A stretch of DNA of 64,000 bases from Enterobacter hormaechei subsp. hoffmannii (GCF_001729745.1 NZ_CP017186.1:3100001-3164000), one strand, 5' to 3'. Counted from the first letter of the stretch, positions 10,011-20,811 are shown. Notes: generated by a model not told the origin, from the sequence alone. Translations and numbers: made by a program.

Positions 10011-10819
10011 TAGTTCATCCCCAACCAGGTGAGGATCTCCTGTCCATGGCTGTCATAAAGAAGTTTGGCGCTCATCACCGCCGAGACAACAACAATCATC
10101 GGGCGGATCAGCTTTTGCCCTTTGCTTAATACCAGACGCGAGCCTGCGCGCGCGCCCAAAAACTGCCCCGCCATCATCACAAATCCGGTAGCCCAGATAA
10201 CCTTGCCGCCAATGATAAACAACAGCAGGCCGCCAACGTTGGAGGTTGCGTTGAGGACTTTGGCGTGGGCGGTGGATTTGGCGAGGTTGAACCCGGCCAG
10301 CGTCACGAATGCCAGCGCGTAAAACGAGCCTGCCCCCGGACCAAAGAAGCCGTCGTAAAAACCGACGCAGCCACCGGCAATCAGCGCAAACGGCAGGCCG
10401 TGCAGTCGCCGCGCCCGGTCTTCCTCGCCGAGCTTTGGCATCAGTAAGAAATAGAGGCCAATACAGATAACCAGAATCGGCAGGATCTGGCGCAGAATGT
10501 CGGACTGTACGTGCTGGACCAGCAGCGCGCCCGCCGTCGAGCCAATAAACGTCATCAGGATATTGAGCTTCTGATCGGCAAGATTCACCACTTTGCGCCG
10601 AACAAAGTAGAGCGATGAGGAGAGCGAACCGCCGCATGCCTGGAGTTTGTTGGTGGCAAGCGCCTGGGCAGGGCTCATGCCTGCCGCCAGCAGCGCCGGA
10701 ACGGTGAGCAACCCGCCACCGCCCGCCAGGGCATCGATAAATCCGGCTAACATCGCAACAAAAAAGAGCACCGCCAGCAGCAGCGGTGACACCATAAACA
10801 GATCGACGAAATTATCCAT
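10010..10819 (-). CDS. yfcA: TauE/SafE-family membrane transporter YfcA
   Basis: A 269-residue protein with about eight hydrophobic segments and the glycine-rich motif AGFIDALAGGGGLLTVPALL at residues 21-40, characteristic of the TauE/SafE family. Members export sulfite, sulfoacetate or other organic anions; the substrate of YfcA is unknown. A second family motif GFYDGFFGPGAGSF is present at mid-length. It overlaps mepA upstream by a single base and epmC downstream in the same way, indicating translational coupling. Confidence 0.92.
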   Translation of the reverse strand: MDNFVDLFMVSPLLLAVLFFVAMLAGFIDALAGGGGLLTVPALLAAGMSPAQALATNKLQACGGSLSSSLYFVRRKVVNLADQKLNILMTFIGSTAGALLVQHVQSDILRQILPILVICIGLYFLLMPKLGEEDRARRLHGLPFALIAGGCVGFYDGFFGPGAGSFYALAFVTLAGFNLAKSTAHAKVLNATSNVGGLLLFIIGGKVIWATGFVMMAGQFLGARAGSRLVLSKGQKLIRPMIVVVSAVMSAKLLYDSHGQEILTWLGMN

Positions 10820-11643
10820 TAAAGTACATGCTCATCCAGTAGCGCCTGGCAGGAAGGCGGCAACGGAGGCGGTGTCTTCTTCTCAGGCTTAGAGGTTCCA
10901 GGCTTGGCCGGTTCAAACCAGCTTTGCAGTTCGTAACCACAACCATCGCCAGGCGGTGGCAGCGGCTGATCTTCACATTCCAGGCTGTTCGCCGGGCAGC
11001 GCAGGCGAACATGCATATGCGCCCGGTGCTGGAACCACGGGCGCACTTTACGCAGCCAGTCGCGATCCGTTCCCGCATCCAGGCAAAGCTGCTGCTTGAT
11101 GGCCGGGTTAACAAAGATCCGTGTGACGTCGTTATCCTCTGCCGCCAGCTTAATCATGCTGGAAATTTCCGGCGACCAGCGCGAGGCCACGACCCGTTTA
11201 CCGTCGGCCGAGACCAGATCCAGCGCCTGCGGTTTCAGCAGCTGCGCTGAGCTCCAGCGCGTTTTCGGCAGTTGCAGGAAGATGTCCACATCCAGTCCGG
11301 TCTGGTGGCTGGCGTGACCGCCGTTGAAGCGACCACCTGCAGGCATCCCCATATCGCCAATCAGCATCGTCCCCAGCCCCAGGTTATGCACCTGGTTGCC
11401 AAGACGCTGAATAAACAGCACCAGGTCAGGATGGCCGAAGTAACGGCGCTGGTCGGTGCGCATCACCTGATAGGTGTCCGACAGCAGCGGAAGTTCCTGC
11501 GCGCCGACGATACACCCGTTGGAGAAAGCGCCAATGGACTGCGCGCTTCCCGCTACCGGGTGGGTGATTTTCTGCCACGGCGTGGCGGCCAGGCTTGCTC
11601 CACTGGCCAGCAGCGCCAGCAGAGCGATTGCGGTTTTTTTCAT
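10819..11643 (-). CDS. mepA: penicillin-insensitive murein DD-endopeptidase MepA
   Basis: MepA is a periplasmic LAS-type zinc metallopeptidase that cuts D-Ala-meso-DAP cross-links in peptidoglycan. The 274-residue product starts with a signal peptide ([20 protein letters not shown], cleavage near residue 20). Zinc ligands are visible as H113 and D120 in [13 protein letters not shown] and H211 in HRAHMHVRL. The start at 11643 is chosen because it yields the signal peptide and E. coli length; longer in-frame readings run into aroC. It lies 2 bases after the aroC stop, so aroC-mepA-yfcA are one operon, as in E. coli. Confidence 0.96.
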   Translation of the reverse strand: MKKTAIALLALLASGASLAATPWQKITHPVAGSAQSIGAFSNGCIVGAQELPLLSDTYQVMRTDQRRYFGHPDLVLFIQRLGNQVHNLGLGTMLIGDMGMPAGGRFNGGHASHQTGLDVDIFLQLPKTRWSSAQLLKPQALDLVSADGKRVVASRWSPEISSMIKLAAEDNDVTRIFVNPAIKQQLCLDAGTDRDWLRKVRPWFQHRAHMHVRLRCPANSLECEDQPLPPPGDGCGYELQSWFEPAKPGTSKPEKKTPPPLPPSCQALLDEHVL

Positions 11644-11645
11644 AG

Positions 11646-12731
11646 TTACCAGCGTGGAATGGTGGTCGACACATCCGCATTCTGCGCGCGCTGGCGCAGG
11701 AAGTGATCCATCAGCACGATCGCCAGCATCGCTTCTGCGATCGGTACCGCGCGGATCCCCACGCATGGATCGTGCCGTCCTTTGGTGATCATCTCTACTT
11801 CATCGCCTGAACGGTTAATCGTGTGGCCCGGCACGGTAATGCTGGACGTTGGCTTCAGCGCGATATTGGCAATAATTTGCTGCCCGCTGCTGATGCCGCC
11901 CAGAATGCCGCCCGCATGGTTGCTCTGGAAACCCGCCTTCGTGATTTCGTCGCGGTTCTGGCTGCCGCGAAGCTTAACCACGTCAAAACCGTCGCCGATT
12001 TCAACGCCTTTCACCGCGTTGATGCTCATCAGCGCGTGGGCGATGTCAGCGTCGAGGCGGTCAAATACCGGCTCGCCCCAGCCAGCCGGCACACCGTCGG
12101 CCACCACGGTGACTTTCGCACCAATGGAGTCGCCCTCTTTTTTCAGGCCACGCATCAGCTCGTCCAGCGCGTCCAGCTTGTCGGCATCTGCGCAGAAGAA
12201 CGGGTTAAGTTCTACCTGATCCCAGTCTTTGATTGCCAGCGGAATGTCGCCCATCTGGGTCAGACAGCCGCGGATAACGATGCCGAATTTCTGCTGGAGA
12301 TATTTTTTGGCAATCGCACCTGCCGCCACGCGCATCGCGGTTTCACGCGCGGAAGAACGTCCGCCGCCGCGATAGTCGCGAAAGCCATATTTTTGTTCGT
12401 AGGTATAGTCGGCGTGGCCCGGACGGAAGACGTCTTTAATCGCGCCGTAGTCCTGGGAGCGCTGATCGGTGTTTTCAATCAGCAGACCAATGCTGGTCCC
12501 GGTGGTACGGCCTTCAAAAACGCCGGAGAGAATTTTGACCTGGTCCGGCTCGCGACGCTGCGTGGTGTAGCGAGAGGTACCCGGACGACGGCGGTCAAGG
12601 TCATGCTGTAAATCGGCTTCGGTCAGTTCGATGCCTGGCGGGACGCCATCAACGATACAACCCAATGCCAGACCGTGCGACTCGCCAAAGGTGGTCACAC
12701 GGAATACCTGTCCAATACTGTTTCCTGCCAT
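11646..12731 (-). CDS. aroC: chorismate synthase
   Basis: AroC converts 5-enolpyruvylshikimate-3-phosphate to chorismate using reduced FMN, the last common step for aromatic amino acids, folate, ubiquinone and enterobactin. The start [20 protein letters not shown] carries the first family signature, and the conserved blocks [20 protein letters not shown] and [17 protein letters not shown] are intact. The ATG at 12731 gives 361 residues as in E. coli; a GTG one codon upstream is not needed. It lies downstream of prmB with a 60-base gap. Confidence 0.98.
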   Translation of the reverse strand: MAGNSIGQVFRVTTFGESHGLALGCIVDGVPPGIELTEADLQHDLDRRRPGTSRYTTQRREPDQVKILSGVFEGRTTGTSIGLLIENTDQRSQDYGAIKDVFRPGHADYTYEQKYGFRDYRGGGRSSARETAMRVAAGAIAKKYLQQKFGIVIRGCLTQMGDIPLAIKDWDQVELNPFFCADADKLDALDELMRGLKKEGDSIGAKVTVVADGVPAGWGEPVFDRLDADIAHALMSINAVKGVEIGDGFDVVKLRGSQNRDEITKAGFQSNHAGGILGGISSGQQIIANIALKPTSSITVPGHTINRSGDEVEMITKGRHDPCVGIRAVPIAEAMLAIVLMDHFLRQRAQNADVSTTIPRW

Positions 12732-12791
12732 CACGGCTCCGATGTTGTTGTTTGTGTTTGAGCGTTGTGAAACGGGCCGAAGCCCGCTGGA

Positions 12792-13724
12792 TTAATCTTT
12801 GTAAATGCTGAAGTATTCGCGTGCATCAAGCAGTTGCGTTTTGGTCAGCATAAAGACGCCGTCACCGCCGTTGTCGAACTCAAGCCAGGTGAACGGCACA
12901 TCCGGGTACTGCTCTATCAGATGTACCATGCTGTTACCCACTTCACAAATCAGAACGCCATCGTCGGTCAGATAATCCGGCGCGCAGGCCAGGATGCGGC
13001 GGGTCAGCTTCAGCCCGTCAGAGCCTGACGCCAGGCCCAGCTCCGGCTCGTGACGGTACTCGTTCGGCAGATCGGACATGTCTTCGGCATCCACGTACGG
13101 TGGATTGGTGACGATCAGGTCGTATTGCAGCGTCGGCAGGTCGCGGAACAGGTCAGAGCGGATAGGCGTGACGTGATGGATCAAGCCGTGCTCTTCAATG
13201 TTATGTTCGGTGACGGCCAGCGCGTCGGTGGAGATATCGACGGCGTCCACTTCCGCTTCCGGGAAGGCGTACGCGCAGGCAATCGCGATGCAGCCGCTGC
13301 CGGTGCACATATCAAGTATGTGCTGCGGCTGATGGTTAATCAGGCCGTCAAAGTGGTTGTTGATCAGCTCGCCAATCGGCGAACGCGGCACCAGCACACG
13401 CTCATCAACATAGAACTCATGGCCGCAGAACCAGGCTTTGTTGGTCAGGTAAGCCACCGGAATACGCTCGTTCACGCGACGGATCACGCGCTCAACGATG
13501 CGGTGTTTTTCACTGGAGGTCAGGCGCGCGGTGCGCATGTCTTCCGGAATATCCAGCGGCAGGTAGAGTGACGGCAGCACCAGCTGGACGGCCTCATCCC
13601 ACGGGTTATCGGTGCCGTGTCCGTACCAGATATTGGCGGCGCTGAAGCGGCTAACCGACCAGCGCAACATGTCCTGTATGGTATGCAGCTCGTTTACTGC
13701 TTCATCGACAAAAATTTTATCCAC
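12792..13724 (-). CDS. prmB: ribosomal protein uL3 N5-glutamine methyltransferase PrmB
   Basis: PrmB methylates a glutamine of ribosomal protein L3 with SAM and contributes to 50S assembly. The 310-residue protein shows the SAM motif [12 protein letters not shown] at residues 138-149 and the glutamine-binding NPPY motif at 207-210, which together mark the HemK/PrmB group. The start and the first 30 residues are nearly identical to E. coli PrmB. It is divergent from smrB and heads the prmB-aroC-mepA run. Confidence 0.96.
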   Translation of the reverse strand: MDKIFVDEAVNELHTIQDMLRWSVSRFSAANIWYGHGTDNPWDEAVQLVLPSLYLPLDIPEDMRTARLTSSEKHRIVERVIRRVNERIPVAYLTNKAWFCGHEFYVDERVLVPRSPIGELINNHFDGLINHQPQHILDMCTGSGCIAIACAYAFPEAEVDAVDISTDALAVTEHNIEEHGLIHHVTPIRSDLFRDLPTLQYDLIVTNPPYVDAEDMSDLPNEYRHEPELGLASGSDGLKLTRRILACAPDYLTDDGVLICEVGNSMVHLIEQYPDVPFTWLEFDNGGDGVFMLTKTQLLDAREYFSIYKD

Positions 13725-13869
13725 TCTTTCCTCCAGGGCATGCTCGCATAATTTTCGGCGGCTAGTTTGCCATGAAGACGGCGATAAATCAGCAATGACG
13801 CGTGTCGCTTGAGGTTAAAAAATGCGTTTAGTCGGGTACACTATCGGAAATACGAGATGAGAATGACGA

Positions 13870-14421
13870 ATGAAAAAGAAAACATCGCTCAGCGAGGAGG
13901 ATCAGGCTCTCTTCCGTCAGCTGATGACCGGGACGCGTAAAATCACGCACGACACCATTGTCCATCGCCCGCAGCGTAAAAAAATCAGCGAGGTTCCGGT
14001 CAAACGGTTGCTTCAGGAGCAGGCCGATAACAGCCACTATTTTTCAGATGAGTTTCAGCCGCTGCTAAATACGCAGGGTGCGGTGAAATACGTGCGCGAA
14101 GACGTTAGCCATTTTGAACTGAAAAAATTACGCCGGGGAGATTACTCGCCGGAGCTGTTCCTCGATCTGCATGGGTTGACCCAGATGCAGGCGAAGCAGG
14201 AGCTGGGGGCGTTGATCGCGGCGTGCCGACGCGAGCATGTTTTTTGCGCCTGCGTGATGCACGGTCACGGCAAACATATTCTCAAACAACAGACGCCGCT
14301 GTGGCTGGCTCAGCATCCACACGTAATGGCTTTTCATCAGGCACCGAAAGAGTACGGCGGAGATGCCGCATTGCTGGTATTGATTGAGGTGGAGGAGTGG
14401 CAGCCGCCAGAGTTGCCCTGA
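13870..14421 (+). CDS. smrB: ribosome rescue endonuclease SmrB
   Basis: SmrB is recruited to collided ribosomes and cleaves the mRNA between them, which starts rescue. The 183-residue protein has a basic N-terminal region that binds ribosomes (residues 1-90) and a C-terminal Smr domain with [16 protein letters not shown] and the catalytic-site motif HGHGKHIL. It matches E. coli YfcN/SmrB in length. It is transcribed away from prmB and converges on sixA; a GC-rich inverted repeat at about 14427-14455 separates the two stops. Confidence 0.95.
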   Translation: MKKKTSLSEEDQALFRQLMTGTRKITHDTIVHRPQRKKISEVPVKRLLQEQADNSHYFSDEFQPLLNTQGAVKYVREDVSHFELKKLRRGDYSPELFLDLHGLTQMQAKQELGALIAACRREHVFCACVMHGHGKHILKQQTPLWLAQHPHVMAFHQAPKEYGGDAALLVLIEVEEWQPPELP

Positions 14422-14467
14422 CACGATGGCGGGAGGCACGCGGCACCCCGCCATATCGCACGTCACG

Positions 14468-14953
14468 TCAGATGGCTTTAGCCATCTTCAGGTTGCACGG
14501 ACTCATTTGCCAGTTAAAGACCCCTTTGCCGGTTTCGTCGAGGGTGACGTTGGCAATGGCGGACGTTGTGAACATCGGCGGCGTTTCGCCCGGGCACAGC
14601 TCAGATACCAGATAGCCGACCAGCGGCAGGTGGGAAATGACCAGTGCGGAAGCGACACCTTCGTTGCACAGCGCCTGAAGGTAAGCACTGACAAGGCCAA
14701 CATCGCCACACGGCGTGAGTTCAGGGAGAACATCCACACTGGATGGCAGGTTCATACACTCCCCTACCACATCCAGCGTCTGTTCTGCCCGCAGGAACGG
14801 ACTCACCAGAACGCGTTCAATGTCCACTTTTTGACCTTTAAGCCATGTCGCCATCTGACGGGATTCGTCGCAGCCACAGACGGTTAAAGGACGTACTGAG
14901 TCACTGGCGGCATCGAGTGCCGCGTCGCCGTGACGCATGATAAAAACTTGCAT
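14468..14953 (-). CDS. sixA: phosphohistidine phosphatase SixA
   Basis: SixA is a small histidine phosphatase. It was described for the ArcB HPt domain and later shown to act on the nitrogen PTS protein NPr. The 161-residue protein begins MQVFIMRHGDA with the R7-H8-G9 catalytic motif of the phosphoglycerate-mutase superfamily and keeps VSPFLRAEQT and VISHLPLVG for the remaining active-site residues. It stands alone between smrB and fadJ; the 209 bases behind it hold its promoter and the fadJ 3' region, and I saw no sharp motif there. Confidence 0.95.
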   Translation of the reverse strand: MQVFIMRHGDAALDAASDSVRPLTVCGCDESRQMATWLKGQKVDIERVLVSPFLRAEQTLDVVGECMNLPSSVDVLPELTPCGDVGLVSAYLQALCNEGVASALVISHLPLVGYLVSELCPGETPPMFTTSAIANVTLDETGKGVFNWQMSPCNLKMAKAI

Positions 14954-15162
14954 ATTGCACCGCTTTTGTTAACCAGAATCACCGGCGTTAACTACCCGCG
15001 ATTAATGCTCTGAGGTAGAAAACCCGATGGCCGGGCATTGTGCCTGATCCATTCGGTGAATGAAACGCTGTTTTTTACCTCAATGGCGTAAGTATAGTCA
15101 ATCTTTGTTTACAATTTCGCCATAACAGGTTCCATCACCTCAAGATTTACCCTTCTTTGACT

Positions 15163-17310
15163 TCAGTTTACGCAATCAGTTTCCCTTGCGGGCCAGAATG
15201 TCTGACCCCGTTCCGCCATCTGCAATAATTCGTCACAAGGTGTAAACCGTGGACCGTATTGCGAGGCCAGACGTTGCAGGATCGCAACCACTTCACCCGC
15301 CCCGAGGGTATCCATATACCGGAACGGGCCGCCAAGGAATGGCGGAAAACCGATACCAAACACGGCACCGATGTCGCCGTCGCGCGCGCTTTTGATCACC
15401 TGCTCACCAAAGCAGCGCGCCGCTTCATTGAGCATCATCATCACGCAGCGCTCAGCACACTGAACCGCCGACAGTTTTCCCTGACCCGTGACAGGAATAA
15501 GCGCATAAACCGAAGGGTCGACCTGTTTCTTGCTTTTACGCCCTTTCGCGGCGTAAAGATAGAAACCGCGTTCATTTTTTCTGCCTTTGCGATCGTCCTT
15601 CAAAATTGCGGAAACAAAGTTTGCAGGCGGCGCAAAACGATCGCCATAAGCCGCTTCCAGCACAGGGATAATTTTAGTCCCCGTATCAATTCCTACCTCA
15701 TCCAAAAGTTGGATTGGGCCGACGGGGAAACCAAACTTCACCAGGGCGTCATCGACGTGCTCAATTTTCTCCCCTTCCGTCAGCAACCGCATCGCTTCGT
15801 TAATATACGGCGCCAGAATGCGGTTGACGTAGAAGCCGGCTTTGTCCGCGACCACAACAGGAGTTTTGCCCTGTTTTTTCGCCAGCTTCACCACGGTGGC
15901 AATAGTTTGCGGGCTGGTTGTGGCATGAGGGATAACCTCCACCAGCGGCATTTTTTCGACAGGACTGAAATAGTGCAGCCCTATCACCTGCTCCGGGCGC
16001 ATGGCTTTCGCCGCGATGTCGCCGATCGGCAAAGACGAGGTGTTTGACGCGAAAATGGTGTGCGGCGCGCAATGCTGTTCAACGTCCGCTACCATCTGCT
16101 GCTTAAGGGCCAGATCTTCGAACACGGCTTCAATCACCAGATCGCGGTGTGCAAACCCACTGTAGTCGGTGGCGCCAGTGATCATCGCGAGGATTTTATC
16201 GCGATCGCTGGCCTTGATATGGCGGCGTTTCACTTTGCGATCAAGGTTCTGCCAGCTGTACTGCAACGCGTGGTTGATGCCCTGAGGATTGATATCTTTG
16301 ATACGTACGGGCAATTTGCCTTTGCTGGCGGTGACAAACGCGATGCCGCCGCCCATCAGCCCACCACCCAGAACCCCAACGGCGCGCAGCGGAGCCGGTT
16401 CAGCTTCACTGCCCGGATCTTTTTTAACCTCCGTGCTGGCAAAGAAAATGCCGCGCAGCGCCTGCGACTGCGGCGTCATCGCCAGCTCGCCAAACGCTTT
16501 CGCTTCCGCGGCATAACCGCTGCTGCTGCCCTGGGATAAACCGGTTTCAATCACCTTCAGAATACGCGTCGCTGCCGGATAATTCCCTCTGGTTTTTTGC
16601 TCGGTTTTTTTACCCACCATATTAAACAGCAGCGTGCGCCCCAGCGGCCCGGCGAGGATACGCTCACGCACCGGCAGGGGGCGTTTCGCCTGACGACCTT
16701 TCAGCGCCCGCTCAACGGCAGCCTCAAGCAAGATTGCGTGCGGAACGACCTCATCAACCAGACCCGCCTTTAACGCCTGACGGGCGCGCAGCTGTTTACC
16801 GGTTAAAATCATCTCCAGCGCAGTACTGACGCCCACCAGCCGCGGCAAGCGCTGCGTGCCACCTGAACCGGGCAGCAATCCAAGCTGTACTTCAGGCAGT
16901 CCGAGTACGGTTTTCGCATCGTCGGTACAGATGCGACTGTGGCAGGCCAGCGCCAGCTCAAGCCCGCCGCCCAGGCAAGCCCCGTGGATCGCAGCGACAA
17001 CGGGTATCGACAGCGCATGGATCTCCGCCATCACCTGCTGCCCCTGACGCGCCAGATCTTCTGCTTCCTGAGCGCTTGTCGCCCGGGCAATCATGTTGAT
17101 ATCGGCCCCGGCAATAAAGTTATCCGGCTTTGCCGAGATAAATACCAGGCCACGTATCGCTTTGTTTTCGCGGATCTGTCTGAGCATCGCACGCACCTGA
17201 ACGCCGAACTCCGCCTTCAGGGTATTCATTTTTTCGTCGGGCACATCAATGGTGATAACGGCCACGTTATCAAGGCGAACAACAAGGTTAAATGCAGATG
17301 TCGTTTCCAT
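15163..17310 (-). CDS. fadJ: fatty acid oxidation complex alpha subunit FadJ
   Basis: FadJ carries enoyl-CoA hydratase and 3-hydroxyacyl-CoA dehydrogenase activities for anaerobic beta-oxidation in complex with FadI. In the 715-residue protein the N-terminal crotonase domain is seen in FIAGADINM and [16 protein letters not shown]. The dehydrogenase domain begins at [17 protein letters not shown] (about residue 312), with the substrate motif [19 protein letters not shown]. Its ATG overlaps the last base of fadI, so the pair is translationally coupled. Length agrees with E. coli FadJ (714). Confidence 0.97.
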   Translation of the reverse strand: METTSAFNLVVRLDNVAVITIDVPDEKMNTLKAEFGVQVRAMLRQIRENKAIRGLVFISAKPDNFIAGADINMIARATSAQEAEDLARQGQQVMAEIHALSIPVVAAIHGACLGGGLELALACHSRICTDDAKTVLGLPEVQLGLLPGSGGTQRLPRLVGVSTALEMILTGKQLRARQALKAGLVDEVVPHAILLEAAVERALKGRQAKRPLPVRERILAGPLGRTLLFNMVGKKTEQKTRGNYPAATRILKVIETGLSQGSSSGYAAEAKAFGELAMTPQSQALRGIFFASTEVKKDPGSEAEPAPLRAVGVLGGGLMGGGIAFVTASKGKLPVRIKDINPQGINHALQYSWQNLDRKVKRRHIKASDRDKILAMITGATDYSGFAHRDLVIEAVFEDLALKQQMVADVEQHCAPHTIFASNTSSLPIGDIAAKAMRPEQVIGLHYFSPVEKMPLVEVIPHATTSPQTIATVVKLAKKQGKTPVVVADKAGFYVNRILAPYINEAMRLLTEGEKIEHVDDALVKFGFPVGPIQLLDEVGIDTGTKIIPVLEAAYGDRFAPPANFVSAILKDDRKGRKNERGFYLYAAKGRKSKKQVDPSVYALIPVTGQGKLSAVQCAERCVMMMLNEAARCFGEQVIKSARDGDIGAVFGIGFPPFLGGPFRYMDTLGAGEVVAILQRLASQYGPRFTPCDELLQMAERGQTFWPARETDCVN

Positions 17311-18620
17311 TATTCAGCCTCCAGAACCATTGCTGCGCCCAGACCGCCCGCCGCACAGGCGGTGACGAGACCAAAGCCGCCGCCACGGCGACGCAGTTCG
17401 TGCAACGTCTGGGTGATCATTCTCGCCCCGGTCGCTGCAAACGGATGACCGTAAGCAATGGAGCCACCCAGCACATTGAATTTACTTTGATCCACTTCGC
17501 CTGTGGCATGTGCGCGGCCCAGCACGTCGCGGGCAAAACGTTCGCTCGCCATAAGCTGCACGTTTGCCAGCGTTTGTGCGGCAAAGGCTTCGTGCATATC
17601 AATTAACGTGAGATCGGAGAGCGTTAGCCCCGCGCGCTCCAGCGCCAGCGGCGTGGACCAGGCCGGTCCGAGCAGCATGTCCTGCCAGACATCGATGGCG
17701 GTAAAGGCGTAGCTGCGCAAATAGCCCAGCGGTGTGATGCCCAGCTCTTTCGCCCGGGATTCCGTCATCAGGATCACGGCGGCGGCACCGTCCGTCAGCG
17801 GCGTACTGTTGGCCGCCGTAACGGTGCCATGTTTACGGTCAAAGGCCGGGCGCAGTTTTGCGTAATCTGCCAGGGTTGAGGTGCCGCGAATGTTGTTATC
17901 TTCCGCGAGCGGTTCCCGGTAAGGCGGTACATAGGCGGTCATCACTTCGTTGGTCAGTTTGCCCTCCGACCAGGCTTTCGCTGCCAGCTGATGCGAGCGA
18001 TGCGCCAGCGCATCCTGCTGTTCGCGGGTAATACCATAGGTTTTTGCCATCTGCTCGGCTGTATCGCCCATGCGCAGGCCGGTGGAGTATTCAGCAACGG
18101 CAGGTGGCACGGGCATGAGGTCGCGCAGGCGTAAACGCGAGAAGAGTTTAAGCTTTGCACCGGTAGTGCGAGCTTTGTTGGCATCCACGAGGATGCGGGC
18201 CAGCTGTTTGCTGACGCCGATGGGCAGCACGGAGGAGGAATCCGCGCCGCCGGCGATCCCCGCGCGAATGGTCCCCGCCATCAGGCTTTCCGCCACGTTC
18301 GCCACCGCCTGGAAACTTGTGGCGCAGGCGCGGCTGACGCTGTAGGCGTCGGTATGAACATTCATGCCGGTACCCAGCACGATTTCACGCGCGATATTGG
18401 GTGCTTCCGGCATCTGTACCACCTGGCCGAAAACCAGTTGCTCAATAACCTCTGGCGGGATCTCGCTGCGAGCCAGCATCTCCCCCACCACCATTTTTCC
18501 CAGATCGACAGCCGGTATACCGTGAAACGCGGTTGCCTGACGTGCAAACGGCGTACGTAACCCGCTGACAATGGCAATGCGGTCACCGTGTCGGGTGATA
18601 AGCGGTAATGCCTGACTCAT
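17310..18620 (-). CDS. fadI: 3-ketoacyl-CoA thiolase FadI (beta subunit, anaerobic complex)
   Basis: FadI performs thiolytic cleavage of 3-ketoacyl-CoA, releasing acetyl-CoA. The 436-residue protein has the acyl-accepting cysteine C99 in [32 protein letters not shown] with the catalytic histidine, and a C-terminal cysteine in [14 protein letters not shown]. It is first in the fadI-fadJ operon. A FadR-type operator lies 36-52 bases upstream of the start, consistent with repression in the absence of long-chain acyl-CoA. Confidence 0.97.
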   Translation of the reverse strand: MSQALPLITRHGDRIAIVSGLRTPFARQATAFHGIPAVDLGKMVVGEMLARSEIPPEVIEQLVFGQVVQMPEAPNIAREIVLGTGMNVHTDAYSVSRACATSFQAVANVAESLMAGTIRAGIAGGADSSSVLPIGVSKQLARILVDANKARTTGAKLKLFSRLRLRDLMPVPPAVAEYSTGLRMGDTAEQMAKTYGITREQQDALAHRSHQLAAKAWSEGKLTNEVMTAYVPPYREPLAEDNNIRGTSTLADYAKLRPAFDRKHGTVTAANSTPLTDGAAAVILMTESRAKELGITPLGYLRSYAFTAIDVWQDMLLGPAWSTPLALERAGLTLSDLTLIDMHEAFAAQTLANVQLMASERFARDVLGRAHATGEVDQSKFNVLGGSIAYGHPFAATGARMITQTLHELRRRGGGFGLVTACAAGGLGAAMVLEAE

Positions 18621-18655
18621 AACACTCCCCTGTAAAAAAATTTTGCGCGCACGTT

Positions 18656-18672
18656 AAGTGGTCTGACCTGAT
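18656..18672. promoter_or_regulatory. fadI: FadR operator upstream of fadI
   Basis: AAGTGGTCTGACCTGAT is a 17-base imperfect palindrome with the TGGTCNGACC core of FadR sites. It is placed in the fadI promoter region, 36 bases before the start codon. E. coli fadIJ is repressed by FadR; binding here is inferred. Confidence 0.82.
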
Positions 18673-18770
18673 AATAGTCTTAACTATTTTTTTACATTGA
18701 GCCAATCGGGGAAGCGAAAAATTGCGAGCTAAGGCACAGAGAAGAAAAAGAAAATGCCCAGGGTAAAAGC

Positions 18771-18799
18771 AAAACGGTAACCCGTGGGTTACCGTTTTT
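18771..18799 (-). terminator. yfcZ: Long hairpin terminator downstream of yfcZ
   Basis: A 13-base perfect stem (AAAACGGTAACCC with GGGTTACCGTTTT) and a 2-base spacer lie 60 bases beyond the yfcZ stop, between yfcZ and the fadI promoter. The T run is short on the minus strand, so it may also act as an mRNA 3'-end stabiliser. Read as the yfcZ terminator. Confidence 0.65.
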
Positions 18800-18808
18800 A
18801 GTGTTTGC

Positions 18809-18853
18809 GCCCTCTCCCGTGGGAGAGGGTTGGGGTGAGGGCACCAGACCGCA
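18809..18853 (+). repeat. Interspersed palindromic repeat, copy 2
   Basis: A hairpin CCCTCTCCC-GT-GGGAGAGGG is followed by GGGTGAGGGCACCAGACCGC. It matches copy 1 (9113-9160) in inverse orientation over hairpin and flank. It lies immediately downstream of yfcZ. Confidence 0.8.
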
Positions 18854-18857
18854 GGAA

Positions 18858-19142
18858 TTAACGCAGGCCCAGCTGGAAGATCAGCGTTTCTGCCTCGCAG
18901 GCGAACACAAAGTCGATATCCAGCTGCACGCCGCCTTCTACTTCCGTAAAGGTAGATTTGATTTCACATGGATCGGATTCGACTTCACGCGCACGCTTGC
19001 TCAGCGCGGCCAGCGTCTCTTCCGCTTCAGCGCGGTTAGGGAATACGCGGCTGTAAGAGGCGGTGCAATCGGTGTTGTCCATAATGGTGCCAACATCCAT
19101 ACAGCAGCAAACCGGGGTTTCATCAGCACTGCATTTACTCAT
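18858..19142 (-). CDS. yfcZ: YfcZ/YiiS family protein
   Basis: A 94-residue acidic cytoplasmic protein (MSKCSADETPVCCCMDVGTI) matching E. coli YfcZ, a DUF406 family member of unknown function. The cysteine-rich N-terminus (a CCC triplet near residue 12) is notable and could bind metal, though this is not shown. It stands alone between fadI and fadL and is followed by a hairpin terminator and a palindromic repeat. Confidence 0.9.
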   Translation of the reverse strand: MSKCSADETPVCCCMDVGTIMDNTDCTASYSRVFPNRAEAEETLAALSKRAREVESDPCEIKSTFTEVEGGVQLDIDFVFACEAETLIFQLGLR

Positions 19143-19388
19143 AGCTCAATTTCCTCTGTATTCGCGCAGCGCGCGAGATAAACACGATGCGACTATTTTA
19201 CGCCCCCGGACGAGCCCCCTCCAGCCGTTAATGGCGCAAAACCGGATAAGTGAGCAATATCACACTAAAAAATGATCTAAAACAAAATTCACCTTTTCGG
19301 ATGAATCGTACTGGTCACAATTTTGCCAACCAGATCTCGTTTCATGAAACATGTTTGAAAATATTAATAAACAAACTTGCAACATCCC

Positions 19389-19405
19389 AGCTGGTCAGAC
19401 CTATA
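19389..19405. promoter_or_regulatory. fadL: FadR operator 1 of fadL
   Basis: AGCTGGTCAGACCTATA contains the TGGTCNGACC core of FadR sites. It lies about 110 bases upstream of the fadL start and pairs with a second, weaker site 24 bases downstream. E. coli fadL also has two FadR sites near its promoter. Confidence 0.82.
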
Positions 19406-19412
19406 CTCTCGC

Positions 19413-19429
19413 CACTGGTCTGATTTGTA
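19413..19429. promoter_or_regulatory. fadL: FadR operator 2 of fadL
   Basis: CACTGGTCTGATTTGTA keeps the TGGTCTGA half of the FadR consensus but has a degenerate right half, as expected for the weaker of two fadL sites. The centre-to-centre distance to operator 1 is 24 bases. Confidence 0.7.
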
Positions 19430-19514
19430 TGTCATACCTCAGACCCTACACTTCGCGCTCCTGTTACGGTATGTAACAATTATTGAATAAAAATAACTCA
19501 ATGAGGTTATGGTC

Positions 19515-20798
19515 ATGAGCCAGAAAACCCTGTTCAAACAAACTGCTTTAGCAGTTGCAGTGGCAATCGTCTCAACGTCCGCCTGGTCAGCGGGCTTCCA
19601 GTTAAACGAATTTTCTTCCTCTGGCCTTGGCCGTGCGTATTCCGGGGAAGGTGCGATTGCCGATGACGCAGGCAACGCAAGCCGTAACCCGGCGCTTATC
19701 ATGATGTTTGATCGCCCTACCTTCTCTGCCGGTGCGGTTTACATCGATCCTGATGTCAACATTTCTGGCAAATCTCAGTATACCGGCGCAGATCTGAAGG
19801 CGGATAACATTGCACCAACGGCGTGGGTGCCTAACCTGCACTTTGTTGCGCCAATCAATGAACAGTTTGGTTGGGGTGCCTCTGTCACCTCTAACTATGG
19901 CCTGGCAACGGAGTTCAATAACAACTACCCGGCCGGGGAATACGGCGGTAAAACCGACCTGACGACCCTGAACCTTAACCTGAGCGGCGCATATCGTCTG
20001 AACGATAACTGGAGCTTTGGTCTGGGCTTTGATGCTGTCTACGCTGATGCAAAAATCGAGCGTTATTCCGGGGAGCAAACTGCTGCGCTGCCGAAAAACA
20101 GCAATAAAATTGCCAGCCTGAAAGGTGACGAGTGGGGTTACGGCTGGAACGCCGGTATCCTGTATGAACTGGATAAAAACAACCGCTGGGGTCTGACCTA
20201 CCGCTCAGAAGTGAAGATTGACTTCGATGGCGATTACAAAAGCGGCATCCTGAGCCCAGTCAACGGTATGGTACCGGGCGCAGGCACCACCATTCCATGG
20301 GGTACCTCGAATCAAACCGTACCGGGTTCACTGTCACTGCATCTGCCAGAAATGTGGGAAGTGTCAGGTTATAACCGCGTTGCGCCGCAGTGGGCTATTC
20401 ACTATAGCCTCGCGTATACCAGCTGGAGCCAGTTCCAGGAGCTGAAAGCCACCGGCAGCAACGGCCAGACGCTGTTCTATAAAGACGAAAGCTTCCACGA
20501 TGCTTACCGTATCGCACTTGGTACGACCTATTATATGGATGACAACTGGACGTTCCGTACCGGCGTGGCATTTGATGACAGTCCGGTACCGGCAGATAAG
20601 CGTTCTATCTCCATTCCGGATCAGGACCGTTTCTGGGTAAGTGCGGGGGCAACCTACGCGTTCAACGAGAATGCCTCTATCGACGCGGGCGTGTCGTACA
20701 TGCATGGACAGAAAGTGACCTTCCAGGAAGGCCCTTACGAGTTTACCTCTGAAGGTAAAGCCTGGCTGTTTGGTACCAACTTCAACTACGCGTTCTAA
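19515..20798 (+). CDS. fadL: long-chain fatty acid outer membrane transporter FadL
   Basis: FadL is a 14-strand outer-membrane beta-barrel with an N-terminal plug that takes up long-chain fatty acids; in E. coli it is also the phage T2 receptor. The protein begins with a 25-residue signal peptide ending SAWSA, then the mature plug start [20 protein letters not shown], and ends in the barrel signature FNYAF. The ATG at 19515 is preferred over one two codons upstream for better Shine-Dalgarno spacing. At 427 residues it is about 19 shorter than E. coli FadL, mostly because one surface loop near residues 185-200 is cut short. Confidence 0.97.
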   Translation: MSQKTLFKQTALAVAVAIVSTSAWSAGFQLNEFSSSGLGRAYSGEGAIADDAGNASRNPALIMMFDRPTFSAGAVYIDPDVNISGKSQYTGADLKADNIAPTAWVPNLHFVAPINEQFGWGASVTSNYGLATEFNNNYPAGEYGGKTDLTTLNLNLSGAYRLNDNWSFGLGFDAVYADAKIERYSGEQTAALPKNSNKIASLKGDEWGYGWNAGILYELDKNNRWGLTYRSEVKIDFDGDYKSGILSPVNGMVPGAGTTIPWGTSNQTVPGSLSLHLPEMWEVSGYNRVAPQWAIHYSLAYTSWSQFQELKATGSNGQTLFYKDESFHDAYRIALGTTYYMDDNWTFRTGVAFDDSPVPADKRSISIPDQDRFWVSAGATYAFNENASIDAGVSYMHGQKVTFQEGPYEFTSEGKAWLFGTNFNYAF

Positions 20799-20811
20799 TC
20801 CCAACACGATT

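Larger units (their letters stand above)
19143..19514. promoter_or_regulatory. fadL: yfcZ-fadL divergent control region
   Basis: This 372-base AT-rich intergenic region holds the divergent promoters of yfcZ and fadL. The only motifs I recognise are the two FadR-type operators near its right end, listed separately. The fadL Shine-Dalgarno AATGAGG lies at about 19500-19506. No open reading frame there looks real. Confidence 0.6.

Noticed and set aside
14427-14455. Terminator between smrB and sixA
   Set aside because: A GC-rich inverted repeat is present but has no T run on either strand; evidence is too weak for a separate entry.
15259-18586. Several long open frames opposite fadJ and fadI
   Set aside because: They overlap well-supported genes, have no Shine-Dalgarno sites and resemble no known protein; typical antisense artefacts of GC-rich genes.
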